64,000 nucleotides of DNA from Gambelia wislizenii (lineage: Eukaryota > Chordata > Lepidosauria > Squamata > Crotaphytidae): NCBI GenBank assembly GCA_030847615.1, contig JAUMIR010000001.1, positions 166,567,001-166,631,000 on the forward strand, read 5' to 3'. A program made the translations under genes and the position numbers. A model generated the notes under the pieces. It saw only the letters and a list, made by a program, of their open reading frames with translations. It had not been told where the DNA came from and did not search any database. Numbering within the stretch: position 1 is the stretch's first letter; every line of letters starts with the position of its first letter. This document shows, piece by piece, positions 11,490 through 23,329 of the stretch.

Positions 11490-12520
11490 GTAGCTCTTGT
11501 TTGAGAAAGTAACAAGGGATGTTCCTGAAAAAGCCTCATAAGATCCCAAAGTGTGCTTATATGTGTATAATACTTAAACAAATAATGAACTACAGTTTAC
11601 ATTGAGTAGGACAGATTCCTCAGTTCATGCATCCAGTTGAAGTTCCATATAGAAAACTATTCAGAAATCATAATTAGATTTCAAATGGAAAAAAAAAACT
11701 TCTTTTGTCTTAAAGTGCAATAGCATTCAGACCACTAGTAATTATTATTTGTGTATTCAGAGCCAATGTTAGCTTGGCATGCTTATGGAGTTTCTGAGAA
11801 TGTTAGTAATGTATTGCCCACTTACTGTTTAATTATTATTTGTTAGCAACTTACAGCTAAGAGCTTTTATTTGTGCACTTGTGCACATGTATGTGTGAAG
11901 TGCTCCTCAACATTTCCACCTTTTAATATTTCTTTGTTTAACTTTAACAACCCTTGATCATTTTGTATGCACTCAATGGGAGGCTGACAGGAAGCTGAGA
12001 ATCAAAAGTATGGAAGAACAATTGAGGAGGAATATGTTCGGAGACAGCACAATTTTTTTAATTGGGTGAATTTCTGAAGAACACCTTTGTTAAAATATTA
12101 GGAGCTCCATATTTATACTGTTTGGTTATTGGAATTTTTCTCTTAACAAGATTTTGCATGATAGTTTGGTGTACATGGGCAATTTTGGCTAAGATCAAGT
12201 GTAGTACCTGCATGTCAGCTTTCATAGACTGAATTGCCCATGTTAGTCCTAATATGTATTGAAGATTACCCACCCTCAAATTTTAATATTTCATTAAAGA
12301 TATTAATGAGGGAGCACAAAAACATCACAGAAGAGGTGACATCCATTCCCAACAAATCTCTTAAGACTTTGTTCAGCAGGTTTAGCCAGTTGGCCAACAA
12401 ACCAGTCTTCCAATTCAAATAATCCCAGTAACTGACTGAAAATCACTTCCATTCTTTCAAGGTTGTATATAGGTTCTGTAATATCTGTATTGGCTTCCTG
12501 TATAAACAAACAGTTGACCT
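11490..12520. other. ASRGL1 intronic DNA, no feature recognised
   Basis: AT-rich sequence without recognised repeat ends or exons. Confidence 0.4.
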
Positions 12521-12523
12521 TTA

Positions 12524-12655
12524 TCTTCACCCAGAGTTTGAAAAAGACTTCTGGGGATTACAGTTCCCAGAATCCCCCAGCCAATGTGGCAACTGGCCGT
12601 GTGGACTGAAGGATTCTGGGAGGCGTAGCCACAAAATGTTAATTTTCCAAGTTTT
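12524..12655. mobile_element. Short palindromic MITE
   Basis: Inverted halves are visible: ggattacagttcccagaatc opposite ggattctgggaggcgtagcc, with outer arms gagtttgaaaaag and ttttccaagttttgctc. It is the same general family as 33471-33577. Confidence 0.55.
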
Positions 12656-12982
12656 GCTCCTGCCTTGGTGCCTGACCCCAGCGTGATCCAGCACTGAAGC
12701 TAGATACTTAGTACTGTACTTTACCTGCCAGTCCTCACAGAGGGCTCCGCCAGATATTATTAGGGCCACATAGGACCCTGACATCCAGAAATGCTGCTTA
12801 GTTAATTGGGACTTAAGTCTTGCCAGTTCACATTTTGGTCACTGAAGTACAAATTAATCCTTTCTCCCTATATTTTCTTATTTCTATACAAAGTATATTT
12901 GGGTATGCTGCTTTTGAAACTGTTTTTTCTGGTCAATTGAGATGCCATCATTAACATCTTTTACTTTTTGTTCTTTGATCAG

Positions 12983-13093
12983 GAAGTGGTGGCTATGCAG
13001 ATAATACTATTGGTGCCACCTCTACCACAGGCCATGGAGAGAGCATTATGAAAGTGGTTCTAGCAAGACTTATCCTTTATCATATGGAACAAG
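12983..13093 (+). CDS. ASRGL1: ASRGL1 coding exon (TTGHGE motif)
   Basis: The exon encodes GSGGYADNTIGATSTTGHGE and then an amphipathic stretch ending YHMEQ. The GGYAD and STTGHGES motifs are hallmarks of the asparaginase-2 family; the Thr-Gly of TGHGE contacts the substrate carboxylate in human ASRGL1. The acceptor is gttctttgatcag and the donor is CAAG|GTAAAG at 13094. The length of 111 bases is 2 + 36 codons + 1, in phase with both flanking exons. No stop or frameshift is present. Confidence 0.95.
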
Positions 13094-13142
13094 GTAAAGC
13101 CTGAGATTTTGTGGGTCATAAGTTATAGGTAATATGAAACTA

Positions 13143-13402
13143 CAAGTCCCCCTCCCCATGTCCCCAAAGGATACATTCCTGGACATACTGTTTATAAGTG
13201 AAACCATGAATAATTGCAAACCCTAATAAAATAAAGGACTTCCTGTACAGACATACCATAGAGTTGCATTGGAAGACCTAGAAGATGCCTAGATAGGATG
13301 CCTCTCTAGGCATTTTCTAGTGCAGCTCTATAGTACATGTTCCCTATTTTGTGTCCCTCAGATAACTGAAGCTGCAGGTAATGGTTCTGCAAGGGGGACA
13401 TG
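13143..13402 (-). mobile_element. Tigger/mariner-like MITE, family B
   Basis: The element is flanked by TA at 13141-13142 and 13403-13404. Ends are caagtccccctc and the complement of aagggggacatg. The interior shares the block around gcctctctaggcattttcta (reverse orientation) with copies at 39454, 42390 and 53151. A TA duplication and inverted ends fit the Tc1/mariner-Tigger group. Confidence 0.75.
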
Positions 13403-13699
13403 TACTATATAACAACTATAGAACTGCAATAGAACTACTGTAGAAGCACAGAGCTACTACAACTGTAGAACTATTAAAGATCACAGCTCTCCTTTATCAC
13501 TGGTCACAATTTGTTGGTAGGTACAAGATGGTTGTTACTCAAATAGAGCAAACTAAGCAAGTACCTAAACTATTTAATGCCTAATTATTCTTTTACAAGC
13601 TTATCATGATAGCATATGCTGTGATTATGCTACCAGCTTTCAGGGATTGCTAAAGCTTGTAAGACTAATGTTTCTCAGAGTGGCAAGTATATGAACCTG

Positions 13700-14040
13700 T
13701 CCGTGATTTTCAATAATCATTGGAAATCTTGCTGTTTGCCTTATGTTACTTCGGTGTGTACTCCAGAGAGAGCCTTTTCTATAGTACTGCCTTTATTGAC
13801 GAACTCCGTTCTAAGACAAATCAGACTACCCCCTCCCCATATTTTGTATGCTTTCTTGTTCTCTCAAGCTTTAAAAATCTTTTCTGATTTTATAATATCA
13901 AATGGTCTGTTATGTGTTTTAATTTGATTGTTAAGACGTATTCTTTTTATTCTGTTTTTATTACTTTAAAAAAAAATGTGCTGCCTAGAGCATAGAGCAA
14001 CCACTGGGTAGAGTGGCAATTTATAAATACGTGAAATAAA
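13700..14040 (+). mobile_element. LINE 3' end (CR1/L2-like)
   Basis: A T-rich 3' UTR is followed by gctgcctagagcatagag and a short aataaaaa tail. No protein is preserved apart from a weak frame at 13691-13927. Confidence 0.45.
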
Positions 14041-14195
14041 AAAGACATGAGACACCAGAGCTTCTGGCAAAGGGGAAGAAAAAACTTCATGTTTTAGGGG
14101 ATTATGTTGGCATGATCAGCCAAATTCATGTTTCTTGTTAGCATACAACCCAATTTTCACTGTGCTTCAATACATTAGTCATTGTTTTTATTTAC

Positions 14196-14870
14196 TGTCA
14201 AGTTGACTTCAACTTAGGGTGACCCTTTGAATGAGAAACCTCCAAAAGCCCTGGCATTCAACTGCCCTGCTCAGGTCTTACAGACTAAGCCACAGCTCAG
14301 ACTCTGGGCTGTGGCTTTTTTGATTGAATCAATCCAGCTGTTATGCAGTCTTCCTCTTTTCCTACTGTGTTCCACTTTGTTGTTGTGTTAACTGCCAGCA
14401 AGCAAATTTTGACTTATAACAACCCTATGAATGACCTCCAAGTCACCCTATCATCAACAGCCCTGCTCAGGTCTTACAGACTCAGGGCTGTGGCCTTATT
14501 GATTAAGTCTATCCATCTGCAATGCGGGCATCCTCTTTTCCTACTGTTTTCTACCTTAGCAAGCGTTATTGTCTTTTCTGTTGAGTCATGTCTTCTCATG
14601 ATATGTCCAAAGTACAATAGTCTCAGTTTAGTGGTCTTGCCTTCTAGGGAGAGTTCAAGCCTGATTTGCTCTAGGACCCATTTATTTGGTTTTTTTAGCA
14701 GTCCATGGTATCTGTAGAATTCTCTTCCAGGTTCACAGTTGAAATGTGTTGATTTTGATCATGTGAGTTTTCTTCACTGTCCTGTTTTCACACCCATACA
14801 TAGAAATTGAAAATATTATGGCATGGATAATTCTGACTTGAGTATCTAATGATTTCTTCTTTGTAGTTTC
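14196..14870 (-). mobile_element. Bov-B/RTE-like LINE remnant, antisense, 3' side
   Basis: On the - strand this reads the C-terminal region of an RTE-type ORF2, including MLAKVEGSRKRG-like and WIDSI-like stretches. A short copy (about 14196-14385) precedes a longer one starting at about 14388, both in the same orientation. The reading frame is broken. The element resumes at about 15650 after an insertion. Bov-B/RTE assignment is by remembered similarity. Confidence 0.7.
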
Positions 14871-15648
14871 TGTGATTCACACACGTGGGTTTATTTGAGC
14901 CTGCACAATGCATCATTTGGAACCTTGTAGAGCTATTATATAAGTGTTTGGGCAGTAGCCCCTCCTTCTCTGGTACATGTGACCAGCACAGTTCCCACTC
15001 CATCCCTCAGTTCCTTTTCATCCACCTTAGCAGTAGCATCGAAGGAACTGTTGTTGAGCTTGTCTGTTTCTTTTTTGAGTTTTTTGGCCTGGATTTCTCT
15101 AACTTCTCTTTGGACTGCATTTTGGCTTGGGTTTTTAACCTTCACCATCTCAAAGCCTTGAGCTGTCTCTGCAGGCTCTTTTTCTGGAGTCATTTATGAA
15201 ACATGAGCCATCGGTACTGATCTCCATTCAGTCCAGGCGTTTGTCTCCCCAGGTTGACTTGCCTGTGTGTGAACCAGTGCCACCTGGTCGTCCATCTTGG
15301 TAACGTTTCAGAGTGCGACATTATTGAGAAGGAAGAGGATAGGTTGCTTACCTGTAACTATAGTTCTTTGAGTGGTCATCTGTGAACTCACACAACATCT
15401 ACCCGTATTTCCTTATATGTGTTCTGCTCGCTCTAGCTTCTTGGCTGCTGCCTCAGCATCCAAGGAACTGAGGGATTGAGCAGGAACCATGCTGGTCACA
15501 TGTACCAGTGGAGGACGGCCTGCCACCAAAATGCTTATATAATAGCTCTAGAAGTTTCCAAATTATGCACTGCGCAGGTGTAGATTACCCAATTTGTGTA
15601 AATTCACAGATTACCACTCAAAGAACTACAGTTACAGGTAAGCAACCT
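14871..15648 (-). mobile_element. Small DIRS-like element with inverted termini
   Basis: The arm 14871-15016 is the reverse complement of about 15462-15610. The right terminus 15341-15648 has its own 35-bp inverted ends (15341-15375 against 15614-15648) and matches the terminus of the larger DIRS element at 27637-27939. The interior has a short - strand frame with a Lys-rich MTPEKEPAETAQGF start that resembles the beginning of a DIRS ORF1. No reverse transcriptase or recombinase remains, so the copy is non-autonomous. It sits inside the antisense Bov-B-like LINE, which continues on both sides. Confidence 0.75.
14936..15193 (-). pseudogene. DIRS ORF1 start fragment
   Basis: An 85-codon - strand frame starts MTPEKEPAE and is rich in Lys and Glu (VKVKNPSQ, KKLKKETDKLNNSS). 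This looks like the N-terminal region of a DIRS Gag-like protein. Its C-terminal part runs into the left terminal repeat, so it is truncated by internal deletion. Confidence 0.5.
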
Positions 15649-15650
15649 GT

Positions 15651-15850
15651 CCATATCTTAATACTTGAGGATCTTATCTGTGTAGTCCCTTCATAGCTGT
15701 CCTTCAAATTGTTAGGTTTCTTCTGATTTCTTGATTACAGTTTCCATTTTGATTAATGACTGAGCCTAGGTATACAAAATCTTTTGACTATTTTTATGTT
15801 TTCATTACCCACTTTAAAGTTATATAAATCATCTGTGGTGCTCTCATGAA
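15651..15850 (-). mobile_element. Bov-B/RTE-like LINE remnant, continuation
   Basis: Sequence such as ttcatagctgtccttcaaat and gattaatgactgagcctagg (antisense) continues the LINE from 14870 across the DIRS-like insertion. Confidence 0.65.
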
Positions 15851-15904
15851 GTAAGAGGCTATGGTGAATAGTAGTAATGGTGCTTGTAAGGTCTCCCAAA
15901 TCAG

Positions 15905-16145
15905 GCCTAATCCACACTAAACAAATAATCCAGTTTGGAATTAAATTATTTGTGATGGCTCCTTCCTATTGAATCCTAGGATTTCTAGTTTTACAAGGCC
16001 TTCTCTGCCAAAGAGTGCTTGTGCCTCACCAAACTACTAATCCCAGAATTCCATAGGAAGGAGCCATGGCAAATAATCCAGTTTTTAACTGGATTATTTG
16101 TGTAGTGTAAACACAAGGTGTAGTTTTTTTGTGTAATGTAGATCC
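15905..16145. mobile_element. Palindromic MITE (ATAATCCAGTTT family)
   Basis: The left arm acaaataatccagtttggaa is inverted at the right (ttaactggattatttgtgta). The centre carries ggatttctagttt opposite aaactactaatcccagaatt. It is the same family as 58118-58932. Confidence 0.75.
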
Positions 16146-16683
16146 CTCAGACAGAGGAGCCAGACTTAATGTGCCAATAGCTACTGGGCAGCAGCAGTAG
16201 TGGTGGCTAATACTGTTGGAGGATCTCTCAGAGACAATGGTGACACTTTAAGCTCTGAAGGAGTTAGAGCTGTGCAAAAGCAGGTGACAATGGTAAACCA
16301 CTCCTGAATGCCTGTCTCCTTGAAAACCCTAGGATGAGACAATCCACTCTATTAGTACCAGAGAAATATCCTGACAGCATGTTTTGAAAAGCATTTTTAA
16401 AGTTGCATGCAATAAAGTGTTGTTTACTTCTGAAAGTGAAAAAAATGGCATTTTTGTAGTTTCACAACTCAAAGCAACACAGGCATACCTCAGTTAACAA
16501 AGCCTCTGACAAAGAAGGGTGGGTTTTTTAAACAAAGTATTTTTGTGCCTGTGCAGCCTCCCCTTTGTTCTCTGTCTAGCTGGAAGCATTGGAACTGGGA
16601 GGATAGTAAAGGAGAGCTGGAGAAACAGATACTTTTGTGCTGAGTTCCAACAGTATGCCTGCAGTAAACAATGCAAAAGACAG

Positions 16684-16925
16684 AGAGCCAGTGTGGTGTA
16701 ATGGTTTGAGCACTGGACTACAATTCTGGAGACCAGGTTTTTAATCTCCACTCGGCCATGGAAACCAAAACCCATTGGGTGACCTTGGCCAAGTCACACT
16801 CTCTCAGCCTGAGAGGAAGGCAAAGGCAAACCCCCTCTGAACAAAGCTTACCAAGAAAACCCTGTGATAGGTTTGCCTTGGGAGTCACCATAAGTTGGAA
16901 ACAACTTGAGGGCACACAACAAATG
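16684..16925 (+). mobile_element. tRNA-derived SINE
   Basis: The 5' region (gccagtgtggtgtaatggtt, then cactggactacaattctgga) has the box A-like layout of a tRNA-derived SINE; the box B region is degraded (ggtttttaatctcc). It runs through tgaccttggccaagtcacac to ccataagttggaaacaactt. A copy on the other strand lies at 38572-38791. Confidence 0.85.
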
Positions 16926-16929
16926 GTGC

Positions 16930-19900
16930 AAAAGAGCCTGAGCTTAGAAAGCCAGCGGCATATAAACAAACAAACGAACAAACAAATAAATCTACTTTAG
17001 CTGATCATTCTGCAGCTGTGTGTGCCTGCCTAAAACAGGCAAGGTAAAAAGCAGCTGCTTTCCAGAAATCCAGCACACATGAACAGCAAACCAAAAGAGA
17101 AAAAAAGGGGAAACAGATAAGCCTGCTTCACTAGTTACCACTGTCATGTTAAAAAAAACAATAACAAGCATAGATCTATAAGCTTGGGCGCCAAAATGGA
17201 AATCACAAGAAAAGTGGAGGCTTGTGGGGATGGGTGGGAATTATCCCTGGGTGTGTTTTGGAAGAAATCTTAAAGTCATCTTGAGAAGGTTCAAAATGTT
17301 TTTGTTTCCTTATGTTACGTTTACTTGGCATGGTTATTTCATTTCACACATGCGTTGTATTAGTTTTGGATAAAAAGTCTACTGAAACATGTTGAATTGC
17401 TCTTCTTTTTTTGTGTGGTGCAGGAGCCTATCCTTGTTTTTCCCATATTATTTCTACCTCTGATGCCAAATTGTCTGTTAAAGAAGTAATGTCCAGGAAC
17501 ACATCTGCTTCATTAATGGAGGCATACCTGTATGCTTCTAATTGCTGAAGGGTCTGCATCACTACTGGCATAACCTATGATATCCTTTTTAAACACCAGT
17601 TTCTTTGGCTTCTGTTTAAAAGGGAAGCTGTATCAATAAAAATGGAGTGTGCTGATTTGTGTATTGATCTGTGTATTAAGTAGGAGTGTGACTAATGTAA
17701 ATAGCTGACTGCAAGATGTTCAAGTGGCTGTAATATAATCAGGATACACAGAACCCTGGAGAGCTTTACCTTCAGTGTTACCCAAACTCTTAATTTATAT
17801 TACAGACTGTAAACATAATCAGCTTATCTACTTCTCCCAAATAAAGTTACATGTGCAAATGTGACCGTAGGGTGTGTGTGTGTGCATACACACACACATC
17901 TACTAGGCTATAGCTGCAGACCTTGGACCACATTTTAACTCTGGATATTAATAGACTCTTAACTTGCAAAGACCTTAAGATACTTCTACATGAAAGAGAA
18001 GTGTTGACTGGAAAGGTGTGGGGATGAACGAATCATGAATGCCATATAAAATATATTGTGGGTAGATCATATCTGTGAAGCTCTTGTTTTCCAAGCAAAC
18101 TGACATGTAGGTGTTTCACCTCTGTTTTCACATCCTTAGCAATTGGTTTGTTGAGTTAATGTTAAATGAAAATTAAATTTGCAACACTTTCCTTCATATA
18201 AAAGACTGTCGACCTTGTGGGCGTGTGACAATTCTATAGCAAATCTGAAAAAATAACATGAAAGGTTATGAAGAAGAGGAGTAGCTTCCCATGTCAGAGA
18301 ACCCCGCTGCATTTTTCACATATTGGGGAAGGCTGGGGTGGAAGGCAGGTTGGACCTCTGTGGTCTTTGGTATCACACTACTTTTTATAGATCTACATTT
18401 TAAATATCCACATTTCCTTCTCTCCAAATTGTGGACCAGACTTTTTCTTGGGTTATTCAATGGCAGAAGATGAAATCCACTGGTGTCCATCCATTGGCAG
18501 AACAGTATCCACCAGTGAAGTGGATTTCCCCCTTCATCTCTGCACTTCCACTGTGTGCGTTCCCCCCAACCCAAAGATCTGCTCAGGAGGGTAAGAGAAA
18601 TTCCAGAGCAGATTTTGGGAATATACTGAAGTCTGCAGCAGAGAGAAAAGGACAGGAAAGTTCTATTGTCTGAATGTCTGTTGTGCAAGTGTCACATAAC
18701 ACTGAACATAGCATGTACACATATGGCTGTGATGAGGAAGAGCACTCTTCTGCTATAGAACTTAGAAGATAGATATGTGCAATGTCAGGACCATCTCTAC
18801 TCCTGCCCTCCATGCACACATAGTCCAGTTTGTAAGGAGTTTTTTGGGGGGGAATGAGTGAATAGATGGGTTATCTTTAGTCTCAAATAGTGAGGGAGAA
18901 ACTGTGGAGCAATTCCTGTGTGGGAAGCTACTCTGGGATGTAGGTTGAAACAAGCATAACATGAATGTTTTATACTTGTTTTTAATGTGGGATTCATGTT
19001 GGCCATGGGCCAGGTATGCACGAGTGCCATTGTCAGGTCTAAACCAATACACTTTGTTGTCTGATGGGAAAGACAAGATGGAACCAATGTACATAAGCTC
19101 ATGGGACTGGTATTTGAGTCCGGTGAGGGGGCAGCCTCCTCTACCACACCTTGAATGCAGCAGGTTAGCTCAGGGAGACGGAGCAGGCTGTATGACACAC
19201 AAAAAGTGGTCTTCCAACATCTTGCTGCCACTCCTGTCCCCTCAGCCCCTGCCACCTGAGGCAGCCACCTCATTGGAATGATAGTATCTACCCTGGAGTG
19301 TGTTTCATTTGAGGACTCACATCACTAGTGTTGCAGCAGAGATGTCAGCCAGACCTTTGAGTTGCCAATAAAACACTGCCTGAGTGGCTTTATTTTGACA
19401 GCATTATTTTACTGGGGGGGGGTGTTTGTTTTGAGGCTACAGATGATGAAGTGCATCAGTACGGTCTTAATTTTGGTTTGGGATGTGGACAGTAGCATCT
19501 AAGTGGTGGATACGGGGTAGATAGAGGTCCCACTTTGATTTTATTTTCTGGTTTCTCTCTTACCAATCCATGTTATGCACCCTTTCCAAATCATAAGACA
19601 TAATTCAGACCATAGTGTGCCACAAGCGAAGAGCAGGTGCTCCACTGATGGGTGTAAACTTGAACAATCCTTTTTTTTCCCCCCCTCCCAATTGCTGGAA
19701 TGTCTGGGTGTTATTGTGGCAGCTGTTGCCAGGATGAAAATATCTTTCCCGTTAGTGTTCATAAAGGCTGGAGCTTTGGTTTCTGAGCATGAGAATAGTT
19801 TCCATTCTGTGGTATTTGGGTTTCATTTTAGAAAGAAGGGCAAAATCTACCAGCTGGTTGTTATATCTGTCTGGGTCACTATGTCATACCAGTTTTTCAC

Positions 19901-20955
19901 CAAAGAAAACACTGACTCTTAAAATAAATCTGAGCTTATAAATTGGGAAAAAAACAATGTTATTCAGGGTGTTTCCTGTGCATACACACACTGATCTTTT
20001 CAGGGGTCATAGTACACTGTTTGCCACTGCGTAAGCATTCCTCTTTCTTTAGTTACTACTGCCAGATTACCAACAACTGTAGTCAGTTAAAATCAATAAC
20101 TTTTTAAGGGAAATCATATCTGAGCCAGGGAAGATGCAGGTTGGAGCTTGGGAAATGGCCACTGGGAGTTGTAGTCCAAAAAAGTAACTTTTCCAAGCTC
20201 TGGGAAAGATTGTGTTCATCATCTAAAAATACAGCTTGTCTCTTGCATGTATAACCTTTTCTTTCCCCCAGTCATTTATGGTATTCTGTCTGTCATTAGA
20301 ACAGCTGGCCAGTGGAACTCAGTTATGAGAAGGTTGTGAAATCTCCTTCATTGAAGGCATTTAAGAAGAGGCAAGAGGAATAACTGTCAGGCATTAACTA
20401 GGTCTAATGAAACATAGCTTGCAGCTGGATGTGCTGGGGTGCATAGACTCATCTGGCTTTGATTCTGTGATCAGGTGTAGTATTTATGAAGGGAGTTTTA
20501 CAGTGGCTTCTGTAGAAACTGAAGCAGGAACTCTGCAATGTTTACTTTGGCAGGAACCCAAAGAGTGTCTTAGCCCCACACAAATGTAAGGGCATTGAAC
20601 TAGTCCAGTGGATTTTTACTTCCCTTTCCTTTGAGGAACAGCTGTCAAATCATAAATGGCTTTGGAATCACCCCTCAGTTTGAAAAGAAGCTTGCCATGT
20701 GGTCTGGGAGACTGCTGTTTTGAGAAAAACAAGCTCTATGTCCTGTTACTATGTGTGGAAGTTTTAGCATAGTTCTTTAGATCATGACCATCACTGTTTA
20801 TAGGCTTGTTGTGCTAGCCACTACAACAGCCTATTGCTGGATATTCTGACAAGATACAAAATATGCATTGATTTAATTTCTTTTTTTAAAAAAATACAAA
20901 GCTAATTCATGTTGCTTAAAATTTAAGACATTTCTCTTATGTTCTTATTTTTTCC
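16930..20955. other. Last ASRGL1 intron, mostly unassigned
   Basis: Contains a (GT)n/(CA)n stretch at about 17869-17900 and a palindromic MITE remnant (arm ttggactacaactcccagtg on the - strand, about 20080-20210). No exon is recognised. Several frames of 70-160 codons at 18266-19281 overlap on both strands and lack codon structure or family motifs. Confidence 0.4.
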
Positions 20956-20959
20956 CCAG

Positions 20960-21189
20960 GGAAGTCACCAGACGATGCTGCTGATGCGGCCTTAAATTGC
21001 ATGGAAAGCAGAGTTGGAGGATTAGGTGGGGTGATTGTGGTCAGCAGTTCAGGAGACTGGGCAGCGAGGTTCTCCACTAAGCAGATGTCCTGGGCTACAA
21101 TAAAAGATGATCAGCTGCAGAGTGGCATTCACACTGGAGAGAGACACATGCAATCAGCTGAAGAAGCCCTTAGCGCCATGGAATCCTAA
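20960..21189 (+). CDS. ASRGL1: ASRGL1 terminal coding exon and stop
   Basis: The exon follows a 7.9-kb intron and a strong acceptor (tattttttccccag). It encodes KSPDDAADAALNCMESRVGG, then LGGVIVVSSSGDWAARFST and a C-terminal tail ending in AMES before TAA at 21187-21189. The GLGG-IVVS-GDWAA core is typical of ASRGL1, in which this strand packs against the catalytic sandwich. The tail from about GIHTGERHMQ onward is longer than the short human C terminus, as I recall it, and is the least conserved part. The four exons together give about 204 residues plus the stop. Confidence 0.95.
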
Positions 21190-21244
21190 CCACAGAAAAG
21201 GAAAAGATGATTTATGACAGAAAGAAGATTGTAGGCAAGGTCCC

Positions 21245-21345
21245 CCAGATGATGTTGAACTGCAGTTCCCATCATGCCTCACCATTGGCTATGCTGTCTA
21301 GGGCTGATGGAAGTTGTAGGCCAGCAACATCTTGAGCCACATGTT
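21245..21345. mobile_element. Short palindromic MITE in the 3' UTR
   Basis: The left side gatgatgttgaactgcagtt is inverted at the right (ggaagttgtaggccagcaac followed by atcttgagccacatgtt). It is about 100 bp and typical of small reptile MITEs. Confidence 0.6.
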
Positions 21346-21486
21346 CTATACCTCTGTTGGAAATCTTTGTTGGGAACTGAAGATGTTGTCCTCTGAGAAT
21401 GAAACATAGGTTTTTCAGCCAAGCCAATATTTTGAGGGCTGCTTGAATAGATGTCAATTAACAGTTATAAATGAAGAACATAGAAA

Positions 21487-21700
21487 AAGGCTTTATGAAC
21501 CAATTGCTATGATAGAGGTCGTGGAGGCCATAAAAAACTAAAATTGGGGAAAGTTCCAGGTCCAAACGAACTCCTAGTTCTATATTATAAGATCTTAGAA
21601 GAGCAATTAATTATACCATTACAATGAAACTCTGGTCATTCCAAGTAGCCTATTATTCTAATACCATACTTCCTTCATGGGCATTCCAACCCATAGCCTT
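21487..21700 (+). mobile_element. L1-like LINE fragment
   Basis: A conceptual reading contains EVVEAIKN and a frameshifted KLGKVPGPNE-like block, the diagnostic RT-start region of L1 elements. The frame is broken within 150 bp. Orientation is +. Confidence 0.45.
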
Positions 21701-21949
21701 TTTCTTCTTGCTACCACTGCCTGTGCTGGCATAGGGCATCAACAGGATTCCTCTGATTCTAGAAAGGCACTGTCTGCAGTAGATCAAGCTTTGATATCTT
21801 GGTTGGCATTGTATCACAGCTTTATTTGTATGTGTATATAACACATATAGTTGTATTGTGTGCAGGCCCCTCCCTGTATTATTAGTGAATTCTTTCCAAT
21901 GGTTTCTTACCTATGTGTGGACTTCCATGCTATAGAATAAAAGGAAGCT

Positions 21950-22650
21950 ATTCCAGAAACCAATTTTCTTGGTTGTGATTTCATTGGCTTCTTGATACAA
22001 GATGCTTCTGCACCACAGTGAAAGAAAGTGTGCTAGAGCACCTCCATCCATTGTAGGGCAAGCACTGAAGTAAATGTGTGTATAAAGCTAATAAGGAAAA
22101 GTATAGAGATTTTGGAGTGTACATGAAAATGTCGTTCTATCAGGTACTTTAGGTATGAATGAACATAAAACAGAAGGGGGGGGAACAACTATGACTGTTC
22201 ACATGATGATGGGGGAAATGAACAGCTGACAGATCAAAACTCAGATCTTAGCTTACAATCATGAGATCACATAACTGTTATAAGCCCCATCTGACACAAT
22301 GGGGCTTACCTTTGGCCCTGTGTGTGTAGGATTGTGCTGCTAAAATGGTATTCTCTTTGAAAATCCCTGGGAATGATAGCAACTGTTACTCCTAGCAGAG
22401 TATTCACAAAAAAGGAGAACTTAATCCGCTTACTAGAATATTAGGCAATTTTCTTACTAAATAAATGTTTTTTAAAACTGAAGAGTAGGAAGAGAGTAGA
22501 AGGAGATGGTTTAGAGCAGTGTGATGGAACCTGATGTGTTTGTTTTCTAATATCAGACTTTTGGGAATGATTTCATTTGAATAGATGAAGTACAGAGTGC
22601 ACGATTCTGACATTGCTTAGCTAGAACAAAATCCTAAGCTGAACTCTATT
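21950..22650. other. Intergenic DNA downstream of ASRGL1
   Basis: No feature was recognised. Confidence 0.4.
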
Positions 22651-22654
22651 ATTA

Positions 22655-23320
22655 TCAACGCGGGTCAGTTTCGCGCATCCCCAAGGTTAAACTCAATACC
22701 CGCAGATAAAGAAGACAAAAAGTTGGACTCAATGCACAGGAAGTTCTGTTCTTCAGTTGCCTTCATTTGTAAGATCTCCAACTACCCTGAATGCATGAGT
22801 GCGTATCAACAGCTGCTCTGGGAGAAGTTAACTCCCTTTCTAAACAAGCTGATCAAAGAGGACCATAGAGTGATTGTGTTGTTCCAGTCTGAGGCCCATA
22901 AGCTTGCGGGCAATAGATCACTACATCTCATCATATGGCAGATTGTGATGGAAAGGCCCTGGCTGGTATGGTATCCCTCCATAGACATGCTTGGCTCCAG
23001 TCTTCAGGACTGTCTGATCAAGCACATTTGGTGATTGAGGACCTGCCTTTCACCAATGCAGGTCTTTTTCAACTCTAAGACTGATACCAATCTTGGGTAC
23101 ACTCAGAAGATGTGGTCCACCATGAAGAAGTACAGTTTTAGTCCCCTCTTCCAGTCTGTTTTGACACCTCAGTCTACCATGTAAAGATATGGTTCAAGAT
23201 GTGTCCAGATTACGGTCCCGTCACACTCTTCTGCTTCCTTCCTCTGCTGTGCCAAAGTTAGCCTCCTCTGCTCAAAAGTTTAAGCCTGCCCACACTAAGA
23301 AGCATCTAAGCGATTGTTGC
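22655..23320 (+). pseudogene. DIRS ORF1 (Gag-like) remnant
   Basis: Conceptual translation includes KLDSMHRKFCSSVAFICKIS and NYPECMSAYQQLLWEKLTPF, resembling the conserved helical block of vertebrate DIRS ORF1, and ends with a VIEDLPFTNAGLF-like stretch. The frame is broken after about 23040. Confidence 0.65.
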
Positions 23321-23329
23321 AAATGTTAC

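Larger units (their letters stand above)
21190..21960 (+). other. ASRGL1: ASRGL1 3' UTR and flank
   Basis: Downstream of the stop the sequence contains a short inverted-repeat MITE (about 21245-21345) and an L1-like remnant. An AATAAA hexamer lies at 21936-21941 and is a plausible poly(A) signal, but nothing in the sequence proves its use. The true transcript end is unknown. Confidence 0.4.

Noticed and set aside
16684..16760. A tRNA gene
   Set aside because: The A-box-like region belongs to a SINE head: the cloverleaf is not complete and the sequence continues into the SINE body.
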